Positions 6,074 through 13,482 of a DNA stretch of 15,714 nt are shown here, in pieces. Numbering within the stretch: position 1 is the stretch's first letter; every line of letters starts with the position of its first letter. Source of the stretch: Candidatus Odinarchaeota archaeon (GTDB lineage Archaea; Asgardarchaeota; JAGGXT01). The stretch lies in assembly GCA_021162905.1 (NCBI GenBank), contig JAGGXT010000170.1, forward strand, positions 1-15,714, given 5' to 3'. Position numbers and translations under genes: made by a program. Under the pieces are notes generated by a model that worked only from the letters and a program-made list of their open reading frames with translations, ran no database searches and was not told the origin of the DNA.

Positions 6074-6571
6074 TTAACGTCTTTTTCTTCTTTCCTTTTT
6101 CGGTACAAAAGCATATCTACTTTTTAGTTTAGAGGACACAAACATTCCTAGTAATGCTACCACAGTAGCTGAGAATATTTCAACGATTGAAAATACGTAC
6201 TCAACTCTTAGTGTTCTTATATAATTTCTAGTCAATTCTGAAATTTGTTGGACGTTGTTTAAAATGAAAACTCCAAAATAAGGTACATAGTATAATATTA
6301 TCACTAGTGAGAGAGCTGCTATAGGAATTTCTATTTTCTCATAAGGCTTAGATTCCCAAAGGTCACACAGTGCATCTATAATGCTAATGTATACCGCTGT
6401 AATAACTATTGCTATACTTAATCCTGTGATAACTAATGTTTCCATAGAGTCTATAAGCAGCACATATTGAGCATGATATATAATTGGAATTTGGATAATG
6501 ATGCTAACGCCGAATGCAAATATTATCATAGAAATGTATGGAAATTTTCGCCAATTTATTGCCATTGGCAT
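6074..6571 (-). CDS. Unrecognised four-helix membrane protein
   Basis: A 165-residue integral membrane protein with four likely transmembrane helices, near residues 11-31 (FPYISMIIFAFGVSIIIQIP), 45-67 (TLVITGLSIAIVITAVYISI), 82-104 (IEIPIAALSLVIILYYVPYF) and 124-146 (YVFSIVEIFSATVVALLGMF). Between helices 2 and 3 lies a charged loop (DLWESKPYEK), and the C-terminus is strongly basic (KKERRKRR), probably on the cytosolic side. I do not recognise a family. ATG at 6571 follows GGTGG by 5 nt; two in-frame GTG codons at 6580-6583 are within the binding site. The stop codon lies 3 nt from the tRNA-Arg 3' end. The gene is divergent from the ribosomal operon. Confidence 0.7.
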   Translation of the reverse strand: MPMAINWRKFPYISMIIFAFGVSIIIQIPIIYHAQYVLLIDSMETLVITGLSIAIVITAVYISIIDALCDLWESKPYEKIEIPIAALSLVIILYYVPYFGVFILNNVQQISELTRNYIRTLRVEYVFSIVEIFSATVVALLGMFVSSKLKSRYAFVPKKERRKRR

Positions 6572-6619
6572 AGAATCCACCACTTAAGTTAATATTTGCT
6601 GTCTACATAATTTGTGTCG

Positions 6620-6629
6620 TATATAAAAG
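6620..6629 (-). promoter_or_regulatory. TATA box for the membrane protein gene
   Basis: On the minus strand this reads CTTTTATATA preceded by AAAC (BRE-like), about 50 nt before the ATG at 6571. Spacing fits a leader of about 30 nt. The same bases read TATATAAAAG on the plus strand, but they lie too far from S19 to be its main promoter. Confidence 0.45.
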
Positions 6630-6728
6630 GTTTATCCGTTCATGAAATTATAATTATCCTTGGATTGAGAGAAGAAAAGCATATATATTTTAATAGAAAA
6701 ACTGGCGCCTAAAAAATGGTTTATCAAA

Positions 6729-6740
6729 AAATATATAAAA
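6729..6740 (+). promoter_or_regulatory. TATA box for the S19-L15 ribosomal operon
   Basis: AAATATATAAAA in an A-rich context, predicting transcription start near 6762 and a leader of about 25 nt before the S19 ATG at 6788. A second TATA-like element, CATATATATTTTAA (6680-6693), could be an additional upstream promoter. The palindrome CGAAAGTTTCG (6748-6758) lies between this TATA box and the expected start site. Confidence 0.5.
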
Positions 6741-6787
6741 TGTATGTCGAAAGTTTCGTTTCAGAATAAAATGTTAGTGTGAGAAAA

Positions 6788-7192
6788 ATGCCAAGAGAAA
6801 TAACATATAAAGGATATACGGTGGAAGAATTACAAAAAATGCCTTTAGAGGAATTTATGAAAATAGTGCCATCGCGGCAGAGAAGATCCCTTAAGCGCGG
6901 ATTTACTGAACCTCAACTTAAACTACTGGAGAAAATAAGGAAAGCAAAGAAACTATTAGCTCAAGGAAAACAAGTGAGGATAAGAACGCATGTACGTGAC
7001 ATGATTATAATTCCAGAGATGATAGGTCTAACAATAGAAGTTCATAATGGGAAGGTTTTCATACCAGTAACCATTACTGTCGAACATCTTGGACATTATC
7101 TGGGTGAGTTTGCTATAACTAACAAAAGGGTGGTACATGGAGCTCCAGGCGTTGGTGCTACTAGAAGCTCACAATATGTTCCACTTAAATGA
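6788..7192 (+). CDS. rps19: 30S ribosomal protein S19 (uS19)
   Basis: 134 residues. The archaeal/eukaryal S19 signature is clear in [20 protein letters not shown] (66-85), then HNGKVF and [11 protein letters not shown] (99-109), ending [12 protein letters not shown] (117-128). It sits in the head of the small subunit and contacts 16S rRNA near the A-site tRNA path. The N-terminal extension ([20 protein letters not shown]) is usual for archaea. ATG at 6788 follows TGTGA by 5 nt; an in-frame GTG at 6779 belongs to that site. It is the first gene of the cluster. The usual upstream partners L3, L4, L23 and L2 are not present; an opposed membrane protein gene lies upstream instead. Confidence 0.96.
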   Translation: MPREITYKGYTVEELQKMPLEEFMKIVPSRQRRSLKRGFTEPQLKLLEKIRKAKKLLAQGKQVRIRTHVRDMIIIPEMIGLTIEVHNGKVFIPVTITVEHLGHYLGEFAITNKRVVHGAPGVGATRSSQYVPLK

Positions 7193-7302
7193 TAATATTT
7201 TTATAATGCTGTTTCGAGTTGTTTCGATGTTTACAAGTTCGTTTCCTAAGAGAATCAATTGTTGATAATGAGTATATTAATTAGTTCACGGAGATGTTAG
7301 GA
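7193..7302 (+). promoter_or_regulatory. Spacer between S19 and L22 with repeats and TATA-like element
   Basis: A 110-nt non-coding spacer in an otherwise tightly packed operon. It contains ATTTTTATAATG just after the S19 stop codon (TATA-like), GTTTCGA twice exactly 10 nt apart (7211-7217 and 7221-7227), GTTCGTTTC (7237-7245), and the 5-bp inverted repeat ATCAA-TTG-TTGAT (7254-7266). A second promoter or an RNA-level control site are both possible; neither is proven. Confidence 0.35.
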
Positions 7303-7773
7303 ATGCCAAAATTTGGATATTCAATAATTGGATTGGATCCCGCAAAAACAGCAAAGGCTAGTGGCAGGGATTTAAGAATATCATTTAAAGCTGCGCGAGA
7401 AATCTGTGCTACGATTAAGGGAATGAAGCTTCTTGACGCTAAAGATTATCTTGAAAAAGTCATTGCAATGAAGGAAATGGTGCCATTCAGAAGGTATTTT
7501 AAAAAACAAGCACATCATGCCGATAAACTTAGAAGATGGAAATGGTTTACTGGTCGATATCCTGTTAAAGCTGCTAAGCACATCTTGAAAGTATTAGAGA
7601 ATGTAGAAGCTAATGCTGAGGATAAAGGATTAGACGTAAGTAGACTTAGAATAATCCATGCAGCAGCTCAGAAAGGAATGAAGATTAAGAAATATATACC
7701 AAGAGCTTTTGGAAGAGCCACATCATATTTTGAGCAGTTAACACACGTTGAAATTGCTGTTAAAGAGGAGTAA
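7303..7773 (+). CDS. rpl22: 50S ribosomal protein L22 (uL22)
   Basis: 156 residues of archaeal/eukaryal L22 (eukaryal L17). It begins MPKFGYSI and has the conserved LRISFKAAREICATIKGM helix region, a basic central part (HHADKLRRWKWFTGRYPVKA) and the C-terminal segment LRIIHAAAQKGMKIKKYIPRA, the extended loop that lines the peptide exit tunnel. The start is not certain: ATG at 7303 (9 nt after GGAG) matches the usual MPKxxYS opening, while ATG at 7294 touches GGAG directly and would add three residues. Confidence 0.94.
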   Translation: MPKFGYSIIGLDPAKTAKASGRDLRISFKAAREICATIKGMKLLDAKDYLEKVIAMKEMVPFRRYFKKQAHHADKLRRWKWFTGRYPVKAAKHILKVLENVEANAEDKGLDVSRLRIIHAAAQKGMKIKKYIPRAFGRATSYFEQLTHVEIAVKEE

Positions 7774-7784
7774 GAGGGATTTAT

Positions 7785-8453
7785 ATGAAAGCAAAACAAC
7801 ATTTTTTAAGTCGTGGTATTCTCAAAATGAGATTGGATGAATATCTTGAGAACGAACTGGCTAGGGCTGGATATGGTGGAGTTAATTTAGTAAAAACACC
7901 ACTTGGAACACGTGTTATAATTAAAGCGGCTCGTCCTGGTCTAGTAATAGGTAGACATGGTAGAACCGTTCGAGAATTAACTGAAAAATTGCAAGAGCTT
8001 TTTCAAATTGAAAACCCCCAAATAGAGGTTGAAGAAATAACAACCCCTGAATTAAATGCGAGAGTTATGGCTGCACGTCTTGCATCTGCTTTGCAAAGAG
8101 GAATCCATTTTCGTAGGGCTGGCTATTCTGTTCTTAGAAGAATAATGGGTGCTGGTGCCAAGGGTGTAGAAATTATAATAAGTGGTAAACTAACTGGTCA
8201 GAGGGCTAAGTATCAAAAATTTAGAGCTGGCGTGGTTCTCAAAGCTGGTGAGCCTGCTATGAAATATGTTGATGAAGCAACAACTTCTGTTGTTCTAAAG
8301 CCAGGAGTCTTAGGTGTTACTGTGAGGATCATGAAACCAGATGCAGAATTACCAGATGCTATTGAAATAATAGAGGGTGTAGAATTTGAAGAAGGCGAGC
8401 TTCCTAAAGAAGAAAAACCCTCTGAGGAGACTAAAGAGCAGGAGAGTGAATAA
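7785..8453 (+). CDS. rps3: 30S ribosomal protein S3 (uS3)
   Basis: 222 residues. The N-terminal type II KH domain has its GxxG loop as GRHG (56-59) within RPGLVIGRHGRTVRELTE. The C-terminal S3 domain includes FRRAGYSVLRRIMGAGAKG (109-127) and SGKLTGQRAKYQKF (133-146). S3 lies at the mRNA entry site of the small subunit. It ends in a strongly acidic tail (about residues 200-222, rich in Glu) beyond the conserved domain. Start ATG follows GAGGGAT. The 3' end supplies the binding site (GTGA) for L29, whose ATG is 2 nt after the stop. Confidence 0.97.
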   Translation: MKAKQHFLSRGILKMRLDEYLENELARAGYGGVNLVKTPLGTRVIIKAARPGLVIGRHGRTVRELTEKLQELFQIENPQIEVEEITTPELNARVMAARLASALQRGIHFRRAGYSVLRRIMGAGAKGVEIIISGKLTGQRAKYQKFRAGVVLKAGEPAMKYVDEATTSVVLKPGVLGVTVRIMKPDAELPDAIEIIEGVEFEEGELPKEEKPSEETKEQESE

Positions 8454-8455
8454 AT

Positions 8456-8659
8456 ATGGGAATTTATAAAATACGTGAAATAAGAGCTTGGGATCCAAGA
8501 GAGCGTGAAAAGAAATTGGCAGATTTACGTGCTGAATTAATTAGGTTAAGAACAAACCCTACCATGCTTGAGAATACGTCTCAGATTAGAGAAATACGTA
8601 GAACTATAGCTAGAATACTAACTGTTATACGAGAGGAGCAACTAAAAAAATCAAAGTGA
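8456..8659 (+). CDS. rpl29: 50S ribosomal protein L29 (uL29)
   Basis: 67 residues, a typical two-helix L29 (eukaryal L35). The first helix has REREKKLADLRAELIRLRTN and the second IREIRRTIARILTVIREEQL, which includes the conserved arginine-rich IRRTIARILT core. It binds 23S rRNA near the tunnel exit, where targeting factors dock. ATG lies 2 nt after the S3 stop. The next gene starts 13 nt downstream, leaving no room for the aIF1/SUI1 gene found at this place in Methanocaldococcus. Confidence 0.95.
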   Translation: MGIYKIREIRAWDPREREKKLADLRAELIRLRTNPTMLENTSQIREIRRTIARILTVIREEQLKKSK

Positions 8660-8672
8660 GTGGCTGAACATC

Positions 8673-8960
8673 ATGAAAATAACTCCGCAAAATTTAATTA
8701 ACCATGAATTAATAGGCCTCAAAGTTATAGTTCATGATCATACAAATCCCTTTTTTAAGAATATTAATGGAATAGTAGTATATGAAACTAAAAACATGTT
8801 ACATATTAAAAATCCCGAAGGGAAAGTATATAAAATATCAAAGAAGGATGGTATATTTCGTTTCATAATATCTGATGATTGTATTGTTGAGGTGGATGGT
8901 AAAATTATTAATAAACGACCTGAAGATAGAATAAAAATTCATCTCAGAAGGAGATGGTAA
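8673..8960 (+). CDS. rnp1: Ribonuclease P protein component 1 (Rpp29/Pop4)
   Basis: 95 residues. It matches archaeal RNase P protein 1: the opening [19 protein letters not shown], an Sm-like beta-barrel with [17 protein letters not shown] and [16 protein letters not shown], and the basic end [14 protein letters not shown]. With Rpp21 it helps the RNase P RNA remove 5' leaders from tRNAs, such as those of the two tRNA genes here. Its place between L29 and S17 is conserved in many archaea. The end overlaps the S17 start by 7 nt if S17 begins at 8954. Confidence 0.95.
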   Translation: MKITPQNLINHELIGLKVIVHDHTNPFFKNINGIVVYETKNMLHIKNPEGKVYKISKKDGIFRFIISDDCIVEVDGKIINKRPEDRIKIHLRRRW

Positions 8961-9295
8961 GTGTGCGAAATATAGGAATTCCAGTAAAAAACCCACCGAA
9001 AGAGGAATGCGATGATCCACTATGTCCTTATCATGGTAATCTTCCAGTTCGTGGTAGAATATTAGAAGGAATAGTGGTTAGTGACAAAATGAAGAGGACT
9101 GTAGTTATTAAGAGAGAATATGCTTGGTATGTCAAAAAGTACAAAAGATATGAAATGAGAACATCCAAAATAGCTGCGCATAATCCTCCTTGTATCAATG
9201 CAAAGGTTGGCGATAAAGTTAAAATTGCTGAATGCAGACCTCTTAGTAAAACAGTATCATTTGTTGTTATTGAGAAATTATCAGAGAGTGAATAA
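8954..9295 (+). CDS. rps17: 30S ribosomal protein S17 (uS17)
   Basis: 113 residues in the longer reading. The archaeal/eukaryal S17 (eukaryal S11) marks are [10 protein letters not shown] (19-28), [19 protein letters not shown], the [19 protein letters not shown] block and [17 protein letters not shown]. It is an OB-fold protein that binds 16S rRNA early in assembly. Two starts are possible. ATG 8954 lies inside the end of rnp1 and touches GGAG. GTG 8963 gives MRNIGIPVK and sits 9 nt after AAGGAG; it may be the true start. Confidence 0.94.
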   Translation: MVSVRNIGIPVKNPPKEECDDPLCPYHGNLPVRGRILEGIVVSDKMKRTVVIKREYAWYVKKYKRYEMRTSKIAAHNPPCINAKVGDKVKIAECRPLSKTVSFVVIEKLSESE

Positions 9296-9297
9296 CT

Positions 9298-9717
9298 ATG
9301 TCCAAAAGAACAGGCACTGGTGTGGTAATAAAGGAGGTTGTATCTCGAGGTTTACCAGTAGGTGCTATTCTAAAATGCGCTGATAACAGTGGCGCAAAAA
9401 CGATGCAAATAATATCCGTTATCGGTTACAAGACTAGATTGAATAGATACCCAACGGCAGCTGTTGGTGACATGGTTGTAGTAACTGTTAAAACGGGAAA
9501 ACCAGAAATGAGAAAGAAAGTATGGCGTGCTATAGTAGTAAGACAAAGAAAGCCATATCGCAGAAGAGATGGAACATGGATTCAGTTTGAAGATAATGCT
9601 GGTGTTATAGTCGATGAAAACGGAAATCCTAAGGGGTCTGAAATAAGGGGTCCGATTGCAAGAGAGGCTGCTGAGCGTTGGACGAACGTTGCTAAAATTG
9701 CAAAAATGATTGTTTGA
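9298..9717 (+). CDS. rpl14: 50S ribosomal protein L14 (uL14)
   Basis: 139 residues, archaeal/eukaryal L14 (eukaryal L23). It shows [20 protein letters not shown], the [20 protein letters not shown] block, [20 protein letters not shown] and the final [16 protein letters not shown]. It is part of the subunit interface and helps bind the small subunit. Start ATG is 2 nt after the S17 stop and uses GTGA located in the S17 3' end. Confidence 0.97.
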   Translation: MSKRTGTGVVIKEVVSRGLPVGAILKCADNSGAKTMQIISVIGYKTRLNRYPTAAVGDMVVVTVKTGKPEMRKKVWRAIVVRQRKPYRRRDGTWIQFEDNAGVIVDENGNPKGSEIRGPIAREAAERWTNVAKIAKMIV

Positions 9718-9727
9718 GGTGAATGAG

Positions 9728-10108
9728 ATGGTATCTACCCAACCAAGAAAACAAAGGAAGTTTTTATATGAAGCACCACATCATAAAAGGGCTAAAATGA
9801 TGTGCGCTCCTTTATCTCCAGAACTTAGAGCTCAATATGGTTTTCGTAGTTTACCGGTTAGAGAGGGCGATACTGTTATTGTTACAAGTGGTATTTATAA
9901 GAATTATGAGGGTACTGTAGAGAAAGTAGATAGGAAAAAATATCGTGTGTACATATCTGGAGTGACTATGGAAAAGGTTGATGGAACAACAGTTCCAGTT
10001 CCTATTCATCATAGTAAGGTTATGATTGTTAAATTAAATCTTAAGGATAAATGGAGACAAAAAATTATTAAGAGAAAGCAAGCTGCAAGAGGTGTGGTTG
10101 AAGAATGA
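9728..10108 (+). CDS. rpl24: 50S ribosomal protein L24 (uL24)
   Basis: 126 residues, archaeal/eukaryal L24 (eukaryal L26). It has the opening KQRKFLYEAPHHKRAKMMCA, the KOW motif VREGDTVIVTSGIYKNYEG (44-62) and VPIHHSKVMIVKLNL. It is an assembly initiator protein at the tunnel exit. ATG at 9728 follows GGTGA (9718-9722) by exactly 5 nt. A longer reading from TTG 9710 would run through the binding site and overlap L14, and is unlikely. Its TGA overlaps the S4e ATG (ATGA). Confidence 0.95.
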   Translation: MVSTQPRKQRKFLYEAPHHKRAKMMCAPLSPELRAQYGFRSLPVREGDTVIVTSGIYKNYEGTVEKVDRKKYRVYISGVTMEKVDGTTVPVPIHHSKVMIVKLNLKDKWRQKIIKRKQAARGVVEE

Positions 10109-10860
10109 CACGCAAGAGTGGTAGCTTAAAGCTAAAAAGAATAGCAGCGCCAAAGATATGGCCTATTCATCGGAAGGCCTATAAGTATGTTATTAGGCCC
10201 AGACCTGGTCCTCATCCTAAGGACTTTTCTTTACCATTATTAATTATTCTTCGTGATATATTAGGAGTTGCTAAAACTAAAAGGGAAGCAAAAAGAATTC
10301 TAGCCGAAGGAAAAGTGAAGGTAGATGGTAAAATCCGTAAAGAGTTGGGTTACCCAGTCGGTATGATGGACGTCCTTGAGCTAGTTCCTTCTGGGGAGGT
10401 ATATAGAATTCTTCCAAGTACGAAAGGGCGTTTAATTTTACATCCAATTTCTAAAGACGAATCCAATTTTAAACTATGTTCAATTTATAATAAAACAACG
10501 GTAAGAGGAGGACATATACAGTTAAACTTACATGATGGTCGAAATGTTCTAATAAGAGTGAAGAATCCCGAAAATCCAGAAGAAGATGTCTACAAGACTT
10601 TTGATGTTATTAAACTTGCAATACCTGAACAAAAAATATTAGATCACATACCCTTTAAAGAAGGGGTGTTGGCATTAATAACATATGGTAAAAATATGGG
10701 CAAAATAGGAAAAATTACAAAAATTGTGAAAACTCAAAGCCCTCACGCTAATGTTGCTGAACTTGTAACATTAGATGGTGAAAAAATAGAAACTACGACC
10801 AAATATGTATTTCCAATAGGGTATGATAAACCTATAATCTCCCTGCCGGAGATGAGCTAA
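10105..10860 (+). CDS. rps4e: 30S ribosomal protein S4e (eS4)
   Basis: 251 residues. Found only in archaea and eukaryotes. The N-terminus [15 protein letters not shown] is typical. An S4-type RNA-binding domain follows (~43-95, with [20 protein letters not shown]), then the central S4e domain with [17 protein letters not shown], and a C-terminal KOW-like part ([18 protein letters not shown]). It overlaps L24 by 4 nt (ATGA), indicating translational coupling. Confidence 0.96.
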   Translation: MTRKSGSLKLKRIAAPKIWPIHRKAYKYVIRPRPGPHPKDFSLPLLIILRDILGVAKTKREAKRILAEGKVKVDGKIRKELGYPVGMMDVLELVPSGEVYRILPSTKGRLILHPISKDESNFKLCSIYNKTTVRGGHIQLNLHDGRNVLIRVKNPENPEEDVYKTFDVIKLAIPEQKILDHIPFKEGVLALITYGKNMGKIGKITKIVKTQSPHANVAELVTLDGEKIETTTKYVFPIGYDKPIISLPEMS

Positions 10861-10861
10861 A

Positions 10862-11395
10862 ATGTCTGACTATGTCAAGGATTGGGAAGAACATCCTATG
10901 AGAAAACCATTTGTCGCGAAGGTTACAGTTAATATGGGTGTAGGACAGTCAGGTGAGCGTTTAGAGAAAGCAGTTAAGGTATTGGAGAGAATAACTGGGC
11001 AGAAACCAGTAAAAACACGGGCTAAAAAAACCGTAAGAGAATGGGGCATTCGTAAAAAGGAACCAATCGCATGTAAGGTTACACTTAGAGGAGAAAAGGC
11101 TGTTGAATTTCTTAAAAAAGCATTATATGTAGTTGATAACAAACTCCCAGCTAGTTGTTTTGATGAATATGGTAACTTTTCATTTGGAATAAAAGAACAT
11201 ATAGATTTACCAGGAGTGAAATATGATCCAGAACTAGGAATTTTTGGTATGGATGTTTGTGTCACGTTAGAACGACCTGGATTTAGAGTAAAAAGAAGAA
11301 AGATTAAAAGGTCTAAAATTGGTCGCAAACATTTGCTTACAAAGGAAGAAGCAATTGAATTCATTAAGCATGAGTTTGGTGTTACAATAGTTTGA
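10862..11395 (+). CDS. rpl5: 50S ribosomal protein L5 (uL5)
   Basis: 177 residues, archaeal L5 (eukaryal L11). Marks are [56 protein letters not shown], the turn [19 protein letters not shown] and [15 protein letters not shown]. It binds 5S rRNA in the central protuberance. ATG comes right after the S4e stop codon (TAAAATG), with GGAGATGAG upstream. A 164-codon antisense open frame inside this gene is a shadow. Confidence 0.96.
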   Translation: MSDYVKDWEEHPMRKPFVAKVTVNMGVGQSGERLEKAVKVLERITGQKPVKTRAKKTVREWGIRKKEPIACKVTLRGEKAVEFLKKALYVVDNKLPASCFDEYGNFSFGIKEHIDLPGVKYDPELGIFGMDVCVTLERPGFRVKRRKIKRSKIGRKHLLTKEEAIEFIKHEFGVTIV

Positions 11396-11405
11396 GGTGT
11401 TAATA

Positions 11406-11564
11406 ATGTCTGATAAAAAACAAGTGAGAAGGATTGGTAAGGGATCCAGACGATGTAGAAGATGTGGAACGACAGTGGGGCTTATTAGAAGTCATGGTTT
11501 ATACCTTTGTAGACGTTGTTTCAGAGAAGTTGCCGAACAACTAGGATTTAGAAAATATGAGTAG
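11406..11564 (+). CDS. rps14: 30S ribosomal protein S14, zinc-binding type (uS14)
   Basis: A short gene of 52 codons plus stop. The protein begins [20 protein letters not shown] and shows two zinc pairs, C17-x-x-C20 and C35-x-x-C38, with the conserved [17 protein letters not shown] between and after them. It ends LGFRKYE, as in archaeal S14 and eukaryal S29. It binds 16S rRNA in the head. ATG follows GGTGT by 5 nt, right after the L5 stop. The stop codon TAG overlaps the GGTGA binding site of S8. Confidence 0.96.
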   Translation: MSDKKQVRRIGKGSRRCRRCGTTVGLIRSHGLYLCRRCFREVAEQLGFRKYE

Positions 11565-11572
11565 GTGATACT

Positions 11573-11962
11573 ATGTCACGAATGGATATATTAGCTGATG
11601 CTCTTTCAGCTATTATGAATGCATCTGTATTAGGAAAATCTGAAGTTGTAGTTCCTAGAAGTAAACTAGTAGGTGCAGTTTTGTATGAAATGCAGAAAGC
11701 AGGATATATTGGTATGTTTGAAATAATAGACGATGGTCGCGGTGGAAAAATAAAGGTTCAATTACTTGGTAGGATAAACAAATGCGGGGCTATAAAGCCT
11801 AGGTTCTCGTTTAAGAAGAATGAGCTAGACAAGTGGGTAAGACATTTTTTGCCAGCAAGAGGTATGGGTATCGTTATTGTTTCAACGTCACAAGGCATAA
11901 TGTCTCATGAGGAAGCTATGAAAAGAGGGTTAGGTGGTGTATTACTGGCTTATGTTTACTGA
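11573..11962 (+). CDS. rps8: 30S ribosomal protein S8 (uS8)
   Basis: 129 residues, archaeal/eukaryal S8 (eukaryal S15a). It opens with [20 protein letters not shown], followed by [40 protein letters not shown] and the conserved end [17 protein letters not shown] (here [20 protein letters not shown]). It is a primary 16S rRNA binder of the central domain. GGTGA precedes the ATG by 4 nt. Confidence 0.96.
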   Translation: MSRMDILADALSAIMNASVLGKSEVVVPRSKLVGAVLYEMQKAGYIGMFEIIDDGRGGKIKVQLLGRINKCGAIKPRFSFKKNELDKWVRHFLPARGMGIVIVSTSQGIMSHEEAMKRGLGGVLLAYVY

Positions 11963-12000
11963 GAATCATATGACTAAGTAATTAAATTGGAGGTATAGTT

Positions 12001-12552
12001 ATGGGAAAAACCCCAATTGCTCGTGAGGAAATAGAAATTCCAGAGAATGTAGAGGTAACATTAAATGGTAAAGTTGTTACAATAAGAGGACCGAAGGGTG
12101 AAATTACCAAAGATTTTTCACATACTATTGTTAATATTAAAAGCTCTGATAATAAAATAATTGTTGAATATATCTTCCCAAGGAAGCGAGAAAAAGCCCA
12201 AGTAGGAACAGTAGCAGCTCATATTAGAAACATGATTAAGGGGGTAACTGAGGGGTTCGTATATAAGATGAAAATTGTTTATTCTCACTTTCCATTCACC
12301 GTTCGAGTTGAGGGGAAAAATATAATTATTGAGAATTTCCTAGGAGAACGAGCTCCTCGAGTAGCGAAAATATTTGGAAATGCTAGAGTGTCTGTTAAGG
12401 GCGATGATGTAATAATTGAAGGTATCGACATAGAGGAAGTAGGACAAACAGCTGCAAATATACGAAGAGCAACACGTATTAAAGATAAAGATCCTCGTGT
12501 GTTTATGGATGGAATTTATCTTTACGAGAAAGGAGGTAAACGAATTGTCTGA
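12001..12552 (+). CDS. rpl6: 50S ribosomal protein L6 (uL6)
   Basis: 183 residues, archaeal/eukaryal L6 (eukaryal L9) with two tandem alpha-beta domains. Marks are EIEIPENVEVTLNGKVVTIR, GPKGEITKDF, AHIRNMIKGVTEGFVYKMKI, the YSHFPFTVR turn, ENFLGERAPRVAKIFGNARV and ANIRRATRIKDKDPRVFMDG. It sits near the factor-binding centre. ATG follows GGAGGT with a 6-nt gap in a 38-nt spacer after S8. The 3' end contains the GGAGGT site of L32e and overlaps its start. Confidence 0.96.
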   Translation: MGKTPIAREEIEIPENVEVTLNGKVVTIRGPKGEITKDFSHTIVNIKSSDNKIIVEYIFPRKREKAQVGTVAAHIRNMIKGVTEGFVYKMKIVYSHFPFTVRVEGKNIIIENFLGERAPRVAKIFGNARVSVKGDDVIIEGIDIEEVGQTAANIRRATRIKDKDPRVFMDGIYLYEKGGKRIV

Positions 12553-13021
12553 AAAAGCAAAGATCAATAGATTACTGAAACTTCGAAAACTAATGAATAA
12601 AAAAAGACCAAAATTTATACGACAAGAAAGCTGGAGATATAAAAGAGTCCATCCTGAATGGAGAAGACCGCGTGGAATAGATAGCAAAATGGCTGAGAAA
12701 AGAAAAGGTTGGCCTAAGATGCCACAAATCGGATATGGTTCTCCTAAGTTAGTCAGACATTATCATCCTTCTGGTCGTCCTGAGGTTCTTATTCATAATG
12801 TTAAAGAGTTAGAATCATTAGATCCTGAAAAAGTAGTTCTTCGTATTGCGCATACAGTTGGTGAAAGAAAAAGATTAGATATTATTGAGCGAGCAAGTGA
12901 GCTCGGATTTAAGATAGTTAATGCTGCGCCAATAGAGGAAACTGCTGGTACGACCATTAGCGAAGAGGTCGAAGAAGGTGAAGAAATTAGCGAAGAAGAA
13001 ACTAAGGAGGGATCAGAATGA
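12545..13021 (+). CDS. rpl32e: 50S ribosomal protein L32e (eL32)
   Basis: 158 residues. Found only in archaea and eukaryotes. The core is KKRPKFIRQESWRYKRVHPE (19-38), then WRRPRGIDSKM (39-49), IGYGSPKLVRHYHPSG (62-77) and VLRIAHTVGERKRLDIIERA. TTG at 12545 is chosen: GGAGGT (12532-12537) lies 7 nt upstream, and it yields the normal short N-terminus. Longer readings would start within L6. It overlaps the L6 end by 8 nt. A strongly acidic tail (about 130-158, mostly Glu) extends past the conserved domain. It overlaps L19e by 4 nt. Confidence 0.93.
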   Translation: MSEKAKINRLLKLRKLMNKKRPKFIRQESWRYKRVHPEWRRPRGIDSKMAEKRKGWPKMPQIGYGSPKLVRHYHPSGRPEVLIHNVKELESLDPEKVVLRIAHTVGERKRLDIIERASELGFKIVNAAPIEETAGTTISEEVEEGEEISEEETKEGSE

Positions 13022-13482
13022 GTGTTAGGATACAGCGTAGAATGGTTGCAAGAATGCTAGGTGTCGGTGTGGAACGTGTTTGGATAGATCCAGAACGGGT
13101 AGATGAAGTTAGCTTAGCTATCAGGAAGGAGGATCTCAGAAAACTGATTCATGATGGTGCAATCAAAATAAAGCCAATCAAGGGTACCAGCAGAAGCAGA
13201 GCACGGATTCTTCATATGAAAAAGAAAAAAGGTTTACGTAGAGGTCATGGTAGTAGAAAGGGTAAAAAAACTGCACGACTTTCTTCAAAACGCATTTGGG
13301 TGAATAAGATACGTGCATTAAGAAAATACATAAGGAAGTTAAAGGAAAAGGGTTATATTGATGTAAGGACGTATAGAACTCTTTATATAAAAGCTAGCAG
13401 TGGCGTCTTTCATAGTGTGAGGCACATAAGAATGTACCTTCTAGAGCAAGGTATATTAAAGGAGCGGGAGCAAAGTGGCTAG
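13018..13482 (+). CDS. rpl19e: 50S ribosomal protein L19e (eL19)
   Basis: 154 residues, restricted to archaea and eukaryotes. It shows [20 protein letters not shown] (5-24), [17 protein letters not shown], the very basic [20 protein letters not shown], then [12 protein letters not shown] and [18 protein letters not shown]. It forms intersubunit contacts with the small subunit. The ATG overlaps the L32e stop (ATGA). The end overlaps L18 by 8 nt. Confidence 0.96.
   Translation: MSVRIQRRMVARMLGVGVERVWIDPERVDEVSLAIRKEDLRKLIHDGAIKIKPIKGTSRSRARILHMKKKKGLRRGHGSRKGKKTARLSSKRIWVNKIRALRKYIRKLKEKGYIDVRTYRTLYIKASSGVFHSVRHIRMYLLEQGILKEREQSG

Noticed and set aside
6716..6769. 17-codon frame in the S19 leader region (possible leader peptide)
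   Set aside because: No ribosome binding site, it spans the best TATA box, and its composition follows the AT-rich promoter.
10870..11364. 164-codon open frame on the minus strand inside L5
   Set aside because: It is fully antisense to a clear L5 gene, has low-complexity composition typical of shadows, and has no binding site.
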